Assembly (NCBI GenBank): GCA_900469475.1
Contig: UBXG01000009.1
Location: 460,678-524,677 of the forward strand
Reading direction: 5' to 3'
Source: Hyphomicrobiales bacterium
GTDB lineage: Bacteria; Pseudomonadota; Alphaproteobacteria; Rhizobiales; Rhizobiaceae
Length of the DNA: 64,000 nt
Below, one piece after another: positions 34,038 through 42,808 of this stretch. Position 1 is the stretch's first letter, and the number at the start of each line of letters is the position of its first letter. A program made the translations under genes and the position numbers. Under the pieces are notes generated by a model. It was not told the origin of the DNA and did not search any database. It saw nothing but the letters and a program-made list of their open reading frames with translations.

Positions 34038-34979
34038 ATGATACGCTACATCCTTCAACGTCTTGCGGGCATGATCGTCGTGATGTTTCTCGTCGTCACG
34101 ATCGTCTTCGTGATCGTGCGCGTGACCCCCGGCGATCCGGCCGCCGTCATGCTCGGCCCGGATGCGACCGCGCAGGATATTGCCGAGCTCCGCACCCGGC
34201 TTGGCCTCGACCAGTCAATCTTCGTCCAGTACCTGTTCTATGTCGGGCAGTTGCTGAAGGGCGATCTCGGCCAGTCGATCTTCCTCAATATTCCGGTTTC
34301 CTCTGCGCTTCTCGGACGTGCCGAGCCGACCTTTTTCCTGACACTGTTCTCGCTCCTCATCGCTGGCGTCATCGCGCTGCCGATCGGCATCTATGCCGCC
34401 TATCGGCGCGGATCGCTCGTCGACCAGGCTTCGATGGCGATCGGCATGCTGGCCGCGAGCATACCGAGCTTCTGGCTTGGCCTTATCCTGATGCAGATCT
34501 TCGCGGTGCGCCTGGGAATGTTCGCGGTTTCCGGCTATGGCGGACCGGGCACAAGCTTCCTGGATCGCATGTATCATTTGACGCTGCCGGCCGTCGCACT
34601 GGGTCTCGTCTCCTCGGCCTTGATCCTGCGCTTCACCCGCGCATCGATGCTCGACGTGCTTGGAGACGACTATATCCGCACCGCCCGCGCCAAAGGGCTG
34701 ATCGAGCGCCGCGTCGTCCTCAAACATGCGCTGAAGAACGCACTCATTCCAATTCTGACCGTTCTGGGGCTGACGGCCGCCGTGCTGATTTCCGGCGCTG
34801 TCGTCACCGAGACGGTCTTCGGCCTGCCGGGTGTCGGAAGCCTCGTCGTCTCTGCGGTGCTGCGCCGCGACTATCCGGTGATCCAGGGGGCCTTGCTCGT
34901 CATTGCCGGCCTCTACGTCCTCATCAATTTTGCGATCGACATGCTCTACCTGCTGGTTGATCCGAGGGTACGCTACTGA
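34038..34979 (+). CDS. Peptide/opine-type ABC transporter permease (DppB type)
   Basis: A 313-residue inner-membrane permease: MIRYILQRLAGMIVVMFLVVTIVFVIVRVTPGDPAAVMLG at the N-terminus, a DYIRTARAKGLIERRVVLKHALKNALIPILTVLGL EAA-type loop, and the C-terminal ETVFGLPGVGSLVVSAVLRRDYPVIQG. About six membrane segments. The ATG at 34038 begins the first helix; the frame open to 33966 crosses a repeat. The stop overlaps the next start. Confidence 0.9.
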   Translation: MIRYILQRLAGMIVVMFLVVTIVFVIVRVTPGDPAAVMLGPDATAQDIAELRTRLGLDQSIFVQYLFYVGQLLKGDLGQSIFLNIPVSSALLGRAEPTFFLTLFSLLIAGVIALPIGIYAAYRRGSLVDQASMAIGMLAASIPSFWLGLILMQIFAVRLGMFAVSGYGGPGTSFLDRMYHLTLPAVALGLVSSALILRFTRASMLDVLGDDYIRTARAKGLIERRVVLKHALKNALIPILTVLGLTAAVLISGAVVTETVFGLPGVGSLVVSAVLRRDYPVIQGALLVIAGLYVLINFAIDMLYLLVDPRVRY

Positions 34980-35857
34980 TGGCCGACATCGCAACCGAGA
35001 CACCCAATCAGGCGCAAAGCGAGCGAAGCAAGTTCCTTCGTCGGCTGCTGAAGCGCAAGACCGTTGCCATCGGACTGATTGTGCTGACGATCTTCGTGCT
35101 GCTCGCCGCCCTCGCGCCATGGATCGCACCCTATTCGCCCTCGAAGCTCTCGATCGTCAACCGACTGAAGCCGCCAAGCGGGGTCTACTGGTTCGGCACC
35201 GACGAGTTCGGCCGCGATATATTCTCCCGCACCATCTATGCCGGACGGCTGTCGCTGCTCGTCGGAGCCGCCGTCGTGGCGCTATCGGCTGTGATCGGCA
35301 TCACGCTGGGCCTGCTCGCCGGTTTCTTCCAAAGGCTCGACACGCCGATCGCCCGCCTGATCGATGCGATGATGGCGTTTCCCGACATTTTGCTCGCCAT
35401 TGCGCTGGTCGCAGCCCTCGGCCCGTCGCTGACGACTGTTATCGTCGCACTGTCGATCGTCTACGCACCGCGGCTGGCCCGCATCGTCCGCGCCTCGACC
35501 CTTGTCATTCGTGAACTCCCTTACGTGGAGGCTGCCAAGGCTCTCGGCATCTCGACATTCCACATCATGACGCGGCATGTGCTTAGAAACCTCCTGTCGC
35601 CGATCCTGGTGCAGGGCTCGTTTCTCTTTGCCAGCGCCATGCTGGCCGAAGCCGGGCTCTCGTTTCTCGGCCTCGGCGTCAGCCCCGAAATCCCGACCTG
35701 GGGAACCATGATCGCCGCCGGCCGCCAATATATCGGCCAGGCCGACTGGATGACCTATTTCCCGGGCTTTGCCATCATTCTCTCCGTGCTCTCGTTGCAA
35801 ATGGTCGGCGACGGCTTGCGGGACATGCTCGATCCAAGACTTCGAAAGGACCTGTAA
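34979..35857 (+). CDS. Peptide/opine-type ABC transporter permease (DppC type)
   Basis: A 292-residue partner permease. The N-terminal helix LKRKTVAIGLIVLTIFVLLAALAPWIAPYSP is followed by GVYWFGTDEFGRDIFSRTIYAGRLSL, a DppC hallmark, and the loop YVEAAKALGISTFHIMTRHVLRNLLSP. Its start overlaps the previous stop by one base and its TAA stop directly abuts the ATG of the amidohydrolase, so this is one transcript. Confidence 0.9.
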   Translation: MADIATETPNQAQSERSKFLRRLLKRKTVAIGLIVLTIFVLLAALAPWIAPYSPSKLSIVNRLKPPSGVYWFGTDEFGRDIFSRTIYAGRLSLLVGAAVVALSAVIGITLGLLAGFFQRLDTPIARLIDAMMAFPDILLAIALVAALGPSLTTVIVALSIVYAPRLARIVRASTLVIRELPYVEAAKALGISTFHIMTRHVLRNLLSPILVQGSFLFASAMLAEAGLSFLGLGVSPEIPTWGTMIAAGRQYIGQADWMTYFPGFAIILSVLSLQMVGDGLRDMLDPRLRKDL

Positions 35858-37066
35858 ATGACCGGTGAAAAAGCGGGCAAACCGCTCCTCCTCACCAATG
35901 TGAAGCCCATGGCATTCGGCGGTACTAAGGTCGCTGGCGTCATGGACATTCTCATCGACGCTGACGGCAGGATCGCCGCTTTCGGCCCGCAGCTTGCCGC
36001 TCCCGGCGACGTCGAGCGCATCGACGGCAAGGGCGCCTGGATTTCGCCCGGCTGGATCGACCTGCATGTCCATATCTGGCATGGCGGCACCGATATCTCG
36101 ATCCGTCCGTCCGAATGCGGCGCCGAGCGCGGCGTCACGACGCTGGTCGATGCAGGTTCGGCTGGCGAAGCCAATTTTCATGGGTTCCGCGAATACATCA
36201 TCGAACCGTCCAGGGAACGCATCAAGGCCTTCCTCAATCTCGGCTCGATCGGCCTCGTTGCCTGCAATCGCGTCCCCGAATTGCGCGATATCAAGGATAT
36301 CGATCTCGACCGCATCCTCGAATGCTATGCCGAGAACAGCGAGCATATCGTCGGCATCAAGGTACGCGCCAGTCACGTCATCACCGGCTCCTGGGGTGTC
36401 ACACCCGTCAAGCTCGGCAAGAAGATCGCCAAGATCCTGAAGGTGCCGATGATGGTGCATGTCGGCGAGCCGCCGGCGCTATACGACGAAGTGCTCGAAA
36501 TCCTCGGGCCGGGTGATGTCGTCACGCACTGCTTCAACGGCAAGGCCGGATCCAGCATCATGGAGGACGAGGACCTCTACAATCTCGCCGAACGTTGCGC
36601 CGGCGAAGGCATCCGGCTCGATATCGGCCATGGCGGAGCGTCCTTCTCCTTCAAGGTCGCGGAAGCGGCGATCAAGCGTGGCCTGCTGCCCTACTCGATC
36701 TCGACCGACCTGCATGGGCATTCGATGAACTTCCCGGTATGGGATCTCGCGACCACTATGTCCAAGCTGCTCTCGGTCGGCATGCCATTCGACAAGGTCG
36801 TGGACGCCGTCACCCATGCACCGGCCTCGGTCATCAAGCTTTCGATGGACAGCCGGCTGTCGGTCGGCGAACGAGCAGACTTCACCATTTTCGACCTGGT
36901 GGATGCGGATCTCGAAGCGACCGATTCCAACGGCGACGTCTCGCGCCTGCAGAAGCTGTTCGAACCACGTTACGCGGTCATCGGCGCGGAGGCGATCACC
37001 GCCAGCCGCTACGTGCCACGCGCTCGCAAACTCGTCCGCCACAGCCACGGCTATTCGTGGCGCTAA
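35858..37066 (+). CDS. Metal-dependent amidohydrolase/deacetylase of the COG3964 type
   Basis: A 402-residue amidohydrolase-superfamily enzyme. Metal ligands are expected in WIDLHVHIW (His70, His72), GIKVRAS (Lys168, probably carboxylated), MMVHVG (His201), THCFNG (His224) and STDLHGHS (Asp284). As I recall, characterised members from Agrobacterium and Ochrobactrum hydrolyse acetylated alpha-hydroxy acids such as acetyl-(R)-mandelate, and the natural substrate of most members is unknown. It is encoded inside a peptide-type ABC operon with RidA and a SelA-like PLP enzyme, so it probably deacylates the imported compound. Confidence 0.83.
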   Translation: MTGEKAGKPLLLTNVKPMAFGGTKVAGVMDILIDADGRIAAFGPQLAAPGDVERIDGKGAWISPGWIDLHVHIWHGGTDISIRPSECGAERGVTTLVDAGSAGEANFHGFREYIIEPSRERIKAFLNLGSIGLVACNRVPELRDIKDIDLDRILECYAENSEHIVGIKVRASHVITGSWGVTPVKLGKKIAKILKVPMMVHVGEPPALYDEVLEILGPGDVVTHCFNGKAGSSIMEDEDLYNLAERCAGEGIRLDIGHGGASFSFKVAEAAIKRGLLPYSISTDLHGHSMNFPVWDLATTMSKLLSVGMPFDKVVDAVTHAPASVIKLSMDSRLSVGERADFTIFDLVDADLEATDSNGDVSRLQKLFEPRYAVIGAEAITASRYVPRARKLVRHSHGYSWR

Positions 37067-37098
37067 TCAAACACCAGGCTCGCATAGCAGGAGCATAC

Positions 37099-37596
37099 GT
37101 GAACACGTCCCCAACACAGGCCGCTTCAGCAGCGCAAACACCTTACCAGCGACTGGCGGCGCTCGGCATCGAGCTTCCACCGCCGCCGCCGCCGATCGCC
37201 AATTTCGTCACCCATGTCCGCGAAGGCAACGTGCTGTACCTTTCGGGTCAAGGGCCGCGGGAGCTGGACGGCCACCTCCATTCCGGCAAGGTGGGCGGTG
37301 ACGTCGGCGTTGACCGGGCCTATCAACATGCGCGGCTGACGGGCATCAATCTTCTTGCCGTCATGCATGGTGCGCTCGGCGACCTTTCCAGGGTGAAGCG
37401 GGTGGTGAAACTACTCGGCATGGTCAATGCCGTGCCGCATTTCGAAGACCATCCGAGCGTCATCAACGGCTGCTCTGATCTCTTCATCGAGGTCTTCGGC
37501 GAGGCGGGCCAGCATGCCCGTTCGGCCGTCGGCTTCGGCTCGCTTCCCGGCAATATCACGGTCGAGATCGAAGCGATCATCTCGCTCAATGATTAG
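37099..37596 (+). CDS. RidA/YjgF-family enamine/imine deaminase-like protein
   Basis: A 165-residue RidA-superfamily protein: LAALGIELPPPPPPIANFVTHVREGNVLYLSGQGP, then VKRVVKLLGMVNAVPHFEDHPSVINGCSDLFIEVFGEAGQHARSAVGFGSLPGNITVEIEAII. It belongs to the longer subgroup, not the canonical RidA of about 130 residues. The Arg that contacts the substrate carboxylate in true RidA appears shifted (HARSAVGFGSLP), so deaminase activity is not assured. GTG at 37099 has GGAG upstream. Beside a PLP enzyme, removal of reactive enamine intermediates is a plausible role. Confidence 0.82.
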   Translation: MNTSPTQAASAAQTPYQRLAALGIELPPPPPPIANFVTHVREGNVLYLSGQGPRELDGHLHSGKVGGDVGVDRAYQHARLTGINLLAVMHGALGDLSRVKRVVKLLGMVNAVPHFEDHPSVINGCSDLFIEVFGEAGQHARSAVGFGSLPGNITVEIEAIISLND

Positions 37597-37601
37597 TTTT
37601 T

Positions 37602-37651
37602 GCGCAATTCCGGACGCAAAACCGCGTCACACTTTTGCTGGAATTGCTCTA
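37602..37651. repeat. RIME-like intergenic palindromic element, copy 2
   Basis: The inverse-orientation relative of 33922-33970: it runs from GCGCAATTCCGG to GGAATTGCTCT with ACGCAAAACCGCGT near the centre. It occupies nearly all of the short gap between the convergent ridA-like and IclR genes and may act as a bidirectional transcript end. Confidence 0.65.
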
Positions 37652-37663
37652 AGAAGGACGAAT

Positions 37664-38497
37664 TCAGTGGTTGCGCCAGCCCATCAGCTTTTCGATCCGC
37701 TCGGCAGCCGCTCGCACCTGCTCGCCATAATGGTTGCCGTCGGAAACGGCTTTCTGTTCGGGAAGCACGATCGAAATGGTCGCGACACATTGACCATCCC
37801 GGTCAACGACCGGCGAGGCGATACAGGCGACCGCATAATCGGACTCCGCCACCTGGATCGACAAGCGCTCCTCAAATGCTTTGCTCGCGGCATCGGAGAG
37901 CACGCCGGCATCGACCTCGGCCCGACCGGTCGGCGAGGTGCGGGCACAGCGCTTGAAAAGCTCGATCCTTTCCTCTTCGGGCAAATGCCCGACCAACAGC
38001 CGGCCGGAGGCCGTCCAGTTGAGCGGCACGCGGGTTCCGACGCGGGAGGCGACCTGGAAATGGCTTGGCCCATCCGCCATCGCCAGTACCAGCATGGAAT
38101 CGCCGTCGCGCCCGCAGACTTGTACCGTCTCGCTCGCCTGCCGGCAGAGATCGTGCATCTCGCGCGTGGCGACGCTCATGAAATCCAGCGACCGGGCATA
38201 GGCGAGGCCATAGTGGTAAAGGCGCGCCCCGAGCCAGACGGAACCGTCGGCATTGCGGCCGAGCATGTTCTTTTCGACCAGGTCGTCGATGATCACGTAG
38301 ACGGTCGAAAGAGGCGCCTTGATCGCCTTGGCAATCGCATAGGCTCCGGCCGGCGCGCCGGTTTCATAGAGATAATCGATCACCTGCAGCGCGCGGTCGA
38401 TGCCGCTTACGCGCGAACGGCGCGCGCCTTTGGCTTCCGCTTCCCCGATCGAATCGGCGTCTTCAGGGAGTGCGGCGGGTAGGGTCTTGGCGTCCAA
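37664..38497 (-). CDS. IclR-family transcriptional regulator
   Basis: A 277-residue IclR protein. The winged helix reads GIDRALQVIDYLYETGAPAGAYAIAKAIKAPLSTVYVIIDDLVEKNMLG, and the GAF-like effector domain follows (MHDLCRQASETVQVCGRDGDSMLVLAM, VPLNWTASGRLLVGHLP, SDYAVACIASPVVDRDGQCVATISIVLP). A TTG start at 38497 is chosen because GAGGAGCG lies 8 bases upstream; the frame extends to 38575 without a good ribosome site. Placed between the RidA and SelA-like genes and divergent from the latter, so it likely controls the whole catabolic cluster. Confidence 0.86.
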   Translation of the reverse strand: MDAKTLPAALPEDADSIGEAEAKGARRSRVSGIDRALQVIDYLYETGAPAGAYAIAKAIKAPLSTVYVIIDDLVEKNMLGRNADGSVWLGARLYHYGLAYARSLDFMSVATREMHDLCRQASETVQVCGRDGDSMLVLAMADGPSHFQVASRVGTRVPLNWTASGRLLVGHLPEEERIELFKRCARTSPTGRAEVDAGVLSDAASKAFEERLSIQVAESDYAVACIASPVVDRDGQCVATISIVLPEQKAVSDGNHYGEQVRAAAERIEKLMGWRNH

Positions 38498-38589
38498 ATC
38501 AACGCTCCTCGTGAGATTTCGAGAAGCTATTACATTACTATGGTATAGCTGTCGATGACAATCGGCAGTCATCACTTTGGAGAGATAGA

Positions 38590-39786
38590 ATGTCCGATCA
38601 TATCCGCAGCAAGATCGGCCTGAGGCCCGTCATCAATGTATCAGGCACCATGACCAGCCTCGGCGCATCGATCGTCGTGCCCGAAGCCATCGCGGCAATG
38701 GCGGCGATCTTGCCGCAATTCGTCGAGATCAACGACCTCCAGCGCAAGGCCAGCGCGGTCATCGCGCGGCTGACGGGTAGCGAGGCCGGCTTCGTCACGG
38801 CATCCTGCTCCTCGGGCATTAGCCTCGCCGTCGCCGGCACCATTACCGGCAACAACCTTCTCGCCATAGAGAAACTGCCTGATGTCACACCGGACAAGAA
38901 CGAAGTCATCGTGCAAATGGGCCATGTGGTGAGCTACGGCGCGCCCGTGGATCAGGCGATCCGCCTTGCGGGCGGCAAGGTCGTGCTGATCGGTCAGGCA
39001 ACATCGACGCATCGCTTCCACATGGAAAACGCCATAAGCGAAAAGACGGCGGCTGCCGTCTATGTCATATCCCATCACGTGGTCGATTACGGCCTGCTGC
39101 ATCTGACCGAATTCGTCGAGATTGCGCATTCCAAAGGCGTGCCCGTCATCGTCGATGCGGCTTCGGAATATGACCTCAACCTCTTCCTGGCACGGGGCGC
39201 CGACATCGTGCTGTATTCCGGCCACAAGTTTCTCGGCGGCCCGACCTCCGGCATCGTTGCCGGCAAGAAGGAACTGGTGCGCAACGCCTTCCTGCAGAAC
39301 ATGGGCATCGGTCGCGGCATGAAGGTCGGCAAGGAAAGTATCTATGGCACTATGGCGGCGCTGGAGGCCTGGGAGAAGCGCGACCATGCCGGCATCCGCA
39401 AACGCGAGACCGGTTATCTGAACCTATGGAAGCGAACTCTCGACGGCCGCCCCGGTGTCACCGCCCTGATCGAACCCGATCCCACCAACAACCCGCTCGA
39501 CCGCATGCGCGTCATCATCTCGGCGCCCGAGGCGCATATCACCGCCTGGGATCTTGCGGCGGCGCTGGCCCGCGGCAACCCGCCCGTCATTGTGCGGGAC
39601 CACGAGGTGGAGCATCACTATTTCTATCTCGATCCATGCAACCTGCATCCCGGCCAGGAGACGATCGTCGCGACCCGGCTTGCCGAGGAGCTCGACAATG
39701 CCCGCGCCTCCAACGAGATCATCGCGACGCCGATCGAGAACCGCAGCCGGCACCGCTTCGACGGCATGTTGAACTGGCCGGATTGA
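38590..39786 (+). CDS. SelA-like PLP-dependent enzyme (COG1921)
   Basis: A 398-residue fold-type I PLP enzyme. It opens with [19 protein letters not shown], the SelA/DgaE signature, and carries Asp189 ([12 protein letters not shown]) and the PLP lysine Lys213 ([14 protein letters not shown]). It is not a true selenocysteine synthase: there is no neighbouring selB or selD. Relatives include D-glucosaminate-6-phosphate ammonia-lyase and enzymes encoded beside COG3964 amidohydrolases. A lyase or racemase acting on the deacylated amino compound is the best guess. A GGAGAG site precedes the ATG; the fused ATPase gene follows 32 bases downstream. Confidence 0.82.
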   Translation: MSDHIRSKIGLRPVINVSGTMTSLGASIVVPEAIAAMAAILPQFVEINDLQRKASAVIARLTGSEAGFVTASCSSGISLAVAGTITGNNLLAIEKLPDVTPDKNEVIVQMGHVVSYGAPVDQAIRLAGGKVVLIGQATSTHRFHMENAISEKTAAAVYVISHHVVDYGLLHLTEFVEIAHSKGVPVIVDAASEYDLNLFLARGADIVLYSGHKFLGGPTSGIVAGKKELVRNAFLQNMGIGRGMKVGKESIYGTMAALEAWEKRDHAGIRKRETGYLNLWKRTLDGRPGVTALIEPDPTNNPLDRMRVIISAPEAHITAWDLAAALARGNPPVIVRDHEVEHHYFYLDPCNLHPGQETIVATRLAEELDNARASNEIIATPIENRSRHRFDGMLNWPD

Positions 39787-39818
39787 GCTGTGGCACGGAT
39801 CGCAAGAAGGAAACAACC

Positions 39819-41651
39819 ATGGGCACGTCGCAGGTAACGGCAACAGAGGCCGCCGAACCCATTCTCTCCGTCGAGAACCTCACCGCCTCGTTCCTAGTGG
39901 ACGGCGTATGGAAGCCCGTCGTGCGCGACGTTTCCTTCTCGGTCGCACCAGGCGAGACGGTGGCGATCGTCGGCGAGAGCGGTTCTGGCAAGAGCGTCAC
40001 CTCGCTATCGATCATGCGGCTGCTGCAGAGCGATTCAAGCCGCATCGAGGGCACAATCATGCTGGGTGGCCGCGACCTGCTTTCGCTTCCCGAGCATGAG
40101 ATGCGCAAGGTGCGCGGCAACGACGTGTCGATGATCTTCCAGGAGCCGATGACATCACTCAATCCGCTCTTCACCATCGGCGACCAGATTTCCGAGGCCT
40201 TGCTCTGCCACAACGATATGTCGGCGGCGGATGCCAAGGCCGAGACGATCCGGCTTTTGGAAAAGGTCCGCATTCCCTCAGCCGCCTCGCGCTTCGACGA
40301 ATATCCGCACCGCTTTTCCGGCGGCATGCGCCAGCGCGTCATGATCGCCATGGCGCTCGCCTCGAAGCCAAAACTGTTGATCGCCGACGAGCCGACCACC
40401 GCCCTCGACGTCACGATCCAGGGCCAGATCCTCGATCTCATCAAGATGCTGCAGGAGGAGGAAGGAACCTCCGTCCTGTTCATCACGCATGACATGGGTG
40501 TGGTCGCAGAAATCGCCGATCGCACCGTCGTTATGTATCGCGGCGAGCAGGTGGAGACGGGCGCAACGGCGGACATCTTCCATCGTGGCCAGCATCCCTA
40601 TACCCGCGCGCTGCTGTCGGCCGTGCCGGTGCTCGGTTCGATGCAATCCTATGAACGGCCGCTGCGCTTTCCCGTCGTCAATGCGGCAACGGGAGAGTCC
40701 GACACGCCTGCCGAGATGCCCGATACGGTGGCAAGAGAAAAACCAGTTCTGCAGGTGAAGAACCTCACCAAGCGCTTCGACATTCATTCGGGCCTCTTCG
40801 GAAAACTCAGAGGCCGGGTGCATGCGGTCGAAAACGTCTCGTTCGATCTCTTCGCCGGCGAAACATTGTCGCTTGTCGGTGAATCCGGATGCGGCAAGTC
40901 GACGACAGGACGCGCCATCATGCGGCTGATCGAGCCGCAATCCGGCTCCGTCATCGTCGATGGCCGCGACGTACTCTCGCTTGGCAAGCGCGACATGCGA
41001 GAGATGCGCAAATCCGTGCAGATGATTTTCCAGGATCCCTTCGCCTCGCTCAATCCGCGCATGACGGTCGGGCAAGCGATCGCCGAACCCTATCTCGAAC
41101 ACAGGATGGGAACGGCAAGGGAGGCGAAAGAGATCGTCGCCGATATGCTGCACAAGGTCGGCCTGACGCCTGACATGGCCAGCCGCTACCCGCATGAATT
41201 CTCCGGCGGCCAGCGCCAGCGCATCTGCATCGCCCGTGCCCTGGCATTGCAGCCGAAAGTGATCGTCGCCGACGAAAGCGTGTCGGCGCTCGACGTGTCG
41301 ATCAAGGCCCAGGTCATCAACCTGATGCTAGATCTGCAGCAGAGCCTCAACCTTTCCTTCCTGTTCATCTCCCACGACATGGCCGTGGTCGAACGCGTCA
41401 GCCATCGTGTCGCCGTTATGTATCTCGGCGAAATCGTCGAGATCGGCCCGCGCGCCGCCGTCTTCGGCAATCCGCAGCACGACTACACGAAAAAGCTGAT
41501 GGCCGCCGTTCCGGTGCCGGATCCCGACCGGCGGCGCGAGAAGCGCGCAGATGCCAATGACGAGTTGAAGAGCCCGATCCGGGCCGTCGATTACCTGGTC
41601 AAGCCGCGCGAGTATCGAGCTGTCTCACCGGGCCATCTGGTTGCCGTCTGA
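39819..41651 (+). CDS. Peptide/opine-type ABC transporter ATPase, fused DppD-DppF
   Basis: A 610-residue protein with two complete ABC domains. Domain 1 has GESGSGKSV, FSGGMRQRVMIAMAL and LLIADEPTTALDVT. Domain 2 has GESGCGKSTTGRAI, FSGGQRQRICIARAL and VIVADESVSALDVS. The C-terminal extension of domain 1 has the peptide-transporter HPYTRALLSAVPVLG motif. The fusion replaces separate DppD and DppF subunits and would energise the permeases encoded at 34038-35857. The ATG at 39819 follows AAGAAGGA; the frame is open far upstream, inside the previous gene. Confidence 0.9.
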   Translation: MGTSQVTATEAAEPILSVENLTASFLVDGVWKPVVRDVSFSVAPGETVAIVGESGSGKSVTSLSIMRLLQSDSSRIEGTIMLGGRDLLSLPEHEMRKVRGNDVSMIFQEPMTSLNPLFTIGDQISEALLCHNDMSAADAKAETIRLLEKVRIPSAASRFDEYPHRFSGGMRQRVMIAMALASKPKLLIADEPTTALDVTIQGQILDLIKMLQEEEGTSVLFITHDMGVVAEIADRTVVMYRGEQVETGATADIFHRGQHPYTRALLSAVPVLGSMQSYERPLRFPVVNAATGESDTPAEMPDTVAREKPVLQVKNLTKRFDIHSGLFGKLRGRVHAVENVSFDLFAGETLSLVGESGCGKSTTGRAIMRLIEPQSGSVIVDGRDVLSLGKRDMREMRKSVQMIFQDPFASLNPRMTVGQAIAEPYLEHRMGTAREAKEIVADMLHKVGLTPDMASRYPHEFSGGQRQRICIARALALQPKVIVADESVSALDVSIKAQVINLMLDLQQSLNLSFLFISHDMAVVERVSHRVAVMYLGEIVEIGPRAAVFGNPQHDYTKKLMAAVPVPDPDRRREKRADANDELKSPIRAVDYLVKPREYRAVSPGHLVAV

Positions 41652-41768
41652 AGCTTCAATTCAGATAGGCTGAACGCCATACATCATCCGCAACGGCAGC
41701 AGGCGCCGACATTGCAGGAGCCTCCTCTTTCCCTCAGCAACAGGAGCTCTTGCAAAAGCGCGCCGCGT

Positions 41769-41786
41769 TGATTAATCGTTTAATCA
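41769..41786. promoter_or_regulatory. LacI-type operator upstream of the LacI-adenine deaminase pair
   Basis: TGATTAATCGTTTAATCA: 7-bp arms TGATTAA and TTAATCA around a central CG, as in LacI/PurR operators. It ends 23 bp before the ATG at 41810, which favours that start over an in-frame TTG at 41750 and implies autoregulation of the regulator and the adenine deaminase gene. Confidence 0.6.
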
Positions 41787-41809
41787 CGGAAATCGGAACG
41801 AACTCCTGG

Positions 41810-42808
41810 ATGAGCCAGACACGCCCTTCTTCGATTCGGGAAATCGCGACCAAGCTGGGTGTCTCCACGGCAACGGTCTCGAATGCCCTGCGTGGCACGG
41901 GGCGAGTGTCTTCAGCCCTTGCGGCACAAATCCGTGTGGAAGCGGACAGGCTCGGCTATGTGCCTGACCATGCGGCCCGCGCTCTGCGCACCGGCAAGAG
42001 CAATACGATCGGCCTGCTGGTCCCGAATATCGGCCAACCATTGTTTCCCGCCTTTGCCCAGGCCGTCGAACGAGCCGCCAAGCGGCGCGGTCTTGCCGTT
42101 CTGATCGGTGATAGTCAGGGCGATCCGCAGCAGCAGGATTTCGAAATCAGGACTATGATCGCCCGCGGCGTCGATGCGCTGATCGTGATACCGACGCGCG
42201 GGACGACGATTGCGCCGGCGGATGTCCCGGTGCCGGTCGCCGTCATCGACAGCGCCGCCACGGTCGGCAACATCGCTGCCAGCGATCATCGTGAGGGCGG
42301 GCGCCTCATCGCCCACCACCTGCTCGAGCTTGGGCACCACCGAATTCTTATCCTCGCCGGGCCGGAGAATTCGCTGGTGGCGCGCGAGCGAGTCGAGGGA
42401 ATATGCGACATCTTCCGCAGGGCCAGCATCGAACCGGCATTACGATACAGCGATGCGACGTTTGAAGCCGGCAGCGCCCTCGGACGCGAACTCGATCTCC
42501 GCCATTTTACAGCCTGCGCCGCCGCCTATGACGCTCTCGCCATCGGCTTTGCCATCGCCGTCAAAGATAGAGGCTGCAGCATTCCGGAAGACATGTCGCT
42601 CACCGGCTTTGATGATCTGATGTGGGCTCAAATCGTCTCCCCGCCGCTCACGACAGTTCGACAGGATCTGGAAACGGTGGCGAACCACGCGCTTGCCTTC
42701 GTTGCCGGAGAAACTGATACCAGCCGAATATTTCCAACGGAACTTGTCTTACGGCAATCCACCGCGCACCCATCCGCCTTTGCCAAGGGAGGCAGACATG
42801 CCGAATGA
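41810..42808 (+). CDS. LacI-family transcriptional regulator
   Basis: A 332-residue LacI protein: HTH SIREIATKLGVSTATVSNALRGTGRVSSALAAQI, linker LGYVPDHAARALRTGKSNTIGLLVPNIGQPLFPAF, and ligand domain ending TGFDDLMWAQIVSPPLTTV. The frame opens at 41750 (TTG with AGGAG upstream), but that would place the operator at 41769-41786 in the coding region. The gene overlaps the adenine deaminase start by 11 bases, so a purine-related or nucleoside signal is a reasonable guess for its effector. Confidence 0.87.
   Translation: MSQTRPSSIREIATKLGVSTATVSNALRGTGRVSSALAAQIRVEADRLGYVPDHAARALRTGKSNTIGLLVPNIGQPLFPAFAQAVERAAKRRGLAVLIGDSQGDPQQQDFEIRTMIARGVDALIVIPTRGTTIAPADVPVPVAVIDSAATVGNIAASDHREGGRLIAHHLLELGHHRILILAGPENSLVARERVEGICDIFRRASIEPALRYSDATFEAGSALGRELDLRHFTACAAAYDALAIGFAIAVKDRGCSIPEDMSLTGFDDLMWAQIVSPPLTTVRQDLETVANHALAFVAGETDTSRIFPTELVLRQSTAHPSAFAKGGRHAE

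Noticed and set aside
35282..36460. Minus-strand open frame of about 390 codons opposite the DppC-type permease and amidohydrolase
   Set aside because: His/Asp-rich translation typical of the complement of membrane and amidohydrolase genes; the plus-strand genes are unmistakable.
38590..39786. Selenocysteine synthase (selA)
   Set aside because: Sequence is SelA-like, but there is no selB, selD or tRNA-Sec nearby and the gene lies in a catabolic operon; the DgaE/COG1921 group fits better.
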